NCBI GenBank assembly: GCA_964487915.1
Contig: CAZASN010000007.1
Location: forward strand, 1 to 29,169
Reading direction: 5' to 3'
Length of the DNA: 29,169 nt
Source: Proruminimicrobium sp964487915
Lineage (GTDB): Bacteria > Elusimicrobiota > Endomicrobiia > Endomicrobiales > Endomicrobiaceae
Shown here: one piece after another, positions 28,638 through 29,169 of the stretch
How positions within the stretch are numbered: the first letter of the stretch is position 1
Layout: the number at the start of each line of letters is the position of its first letter
Made by a program: the position numbers and the translations under genes
Notes under the pieces: generated by a model
Seen by the model: the letters and a program-made list of their open reading frames with translations, nothing else
What the model was told of the DNA's origin: nothing
The model's database searches: none

Positions 28638-29169
28638 AATTGCGGGAATTTATCTTTCCTGCCTAATAACGTTATTTTTATATTTACATCTTGCGTCTGA
28701 GCAAGATAAAGTTCATCAATTACATAATATTTTTGCTCTATTTTAAAAATTTCATCCGCAGTCAGTCCGATTTCTTTCAATTTTTTGCTAAATCGGCCGT
28801 CTTTTATATTAATATCTCCGACAAATATCCATATTGTATTATCGTCTTTGCCATACAACATTTCGTTACAACATATTTGACTTTCGAATGCATATTTATC
28901 AAAGAATACGTTGTCAACCATAAAAAATTTCTCATTAGGATATTTATTTTTTAAATACTTTGCCAATTTGGAAATTAACTGTGATTGTTTATAATCAAAC
29001 TTAACCAATAGGTTATATTTATTATAATAAACTATGCCACGTTTTTTATTGAAATTTAAATTAAATATAGCAATATTTAAATTTTTATATGAAAAATCAA
29101 TGTACTGCAATAAACCTATAACTATTAAAAACAATATCAATGTTTTCTTTATATAACTCTTATCTATAC
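28628..29169 (-). CDS. membrane-anchored protein of unknown function (5' partial)
   Basis: The frame is open to the right edge. The first internal start candidate is TTG at 29140, but codons upstream (reading DKSYIKKT before it) are also open, so the true start probably lies outside. A hydrophobic segment (LILFLIVIGLLQYI) leads into a soluble domain of about 150 residues with strands and helices (SQLISKLAKYLKNKYPNEKF, then TIWIFVGDINI, and an end in VNIKITLLGRKDKF). I do not recognise the family. The layout resembles the soluble tail of a polytopic membrane protein such as a GT-C-type transferase, but nothing proves that. It lies upstream of pfp on the same strand with a 68-bp gap. Confidence 0.6.
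   Translation of the reverse strand, partial: IDKSYIKKTLILFLIVIGLLQYIDFSYKNLNIAIFNLNFNKKRGIVYYNKYNLLVKFDYKQSQLISKLAKYLKNKYPNEKFFMVDNVFFDKYAFESQICCNEMLYGKDDNTIWIFVGDINIKDGRFSKKLKEIGLTADEIFKIEQKYYVIDELYLAQTQDVNIKITLLGRKDKFPQFSQ

Overview
This is a low-GC (AT-rich) bacterial window with diderm features: LpoB-type lipoprotein, LpoB-linked COG3014 lipoprotein, Rho, and a PPi-dependent phosphofructokinase beside an ATP-type one. The gene set, the codon style and a giant multidomain surface/membrane ORF suggest Elusimicrobiota (Endomicrobium-like) or a related Elusimicrobiota/Omnitrophota lineage. That assignment is inference from gene content only; no 16S rRNA gene is present.

Left third (1-12152, all minus strand): a three-gene unit. 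A secreted YD/RHS-like repeat protein (545 aa) is followed 12 bp later by a 200-aa two-TM protein of unknown function. Two tandem hairpins and then a giant ORF come next. The giant ORF starts at 9854, is open for 3,284 codons and runs off the left edge. It is one polypeptide carrying, in order: an N-terminal hydrophobic segment, a ChaN/EreA/TIKI-like domain, a TM hairpin, an HExxH motif, a SecA-like helicase-type ATPase, about ten TM segments, a C39-like cysteine peptidase, a Pro/Glu/Thr-rich linker, eight GA-like three-helix modules, and a 67-residue tandem repeat whose terminal copies are identical at DNA level. This is the best candidate for an undescribed system: a membrane-bound motor plus protease plus adhesin-like tail in one chain.

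Middle, minus strand (12245-16696): a one-TM protein of unknown function with its own strong promoter, and a rho - XRE/cupin regulator - acyl-CoA ligase operon driven by a near-consensus promoter with a ~175-nt leader.

Middle, plus strand (16954-22018): ATP-type pfkA is followed tightly by a surface-sugar cassette: PglD/NeuD-like acyltransferase, BKACE (beta-keto acid cleavage enzyme), WecE-like sugar aminotransferase and a GT-B glycosyltransferase. BKACE releases an acyl-CoA and could feed the acyltransferase that overlaps it.

Right (22085-26864, plus): tyrS, LpoB-like and COG3014 lipoproteins, a radical SAM/SPASM protein and a stand-alone methionine-synthase reactivation domain, ended by a bidirectional terminator. 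Convergent to this are the long PPi-dependent phosphofructokinase (minus) and the 3' part of a membrane-anchored gene cut by the right edge. No tRNA, rRNA, IS element or CRISPR array was recognised.
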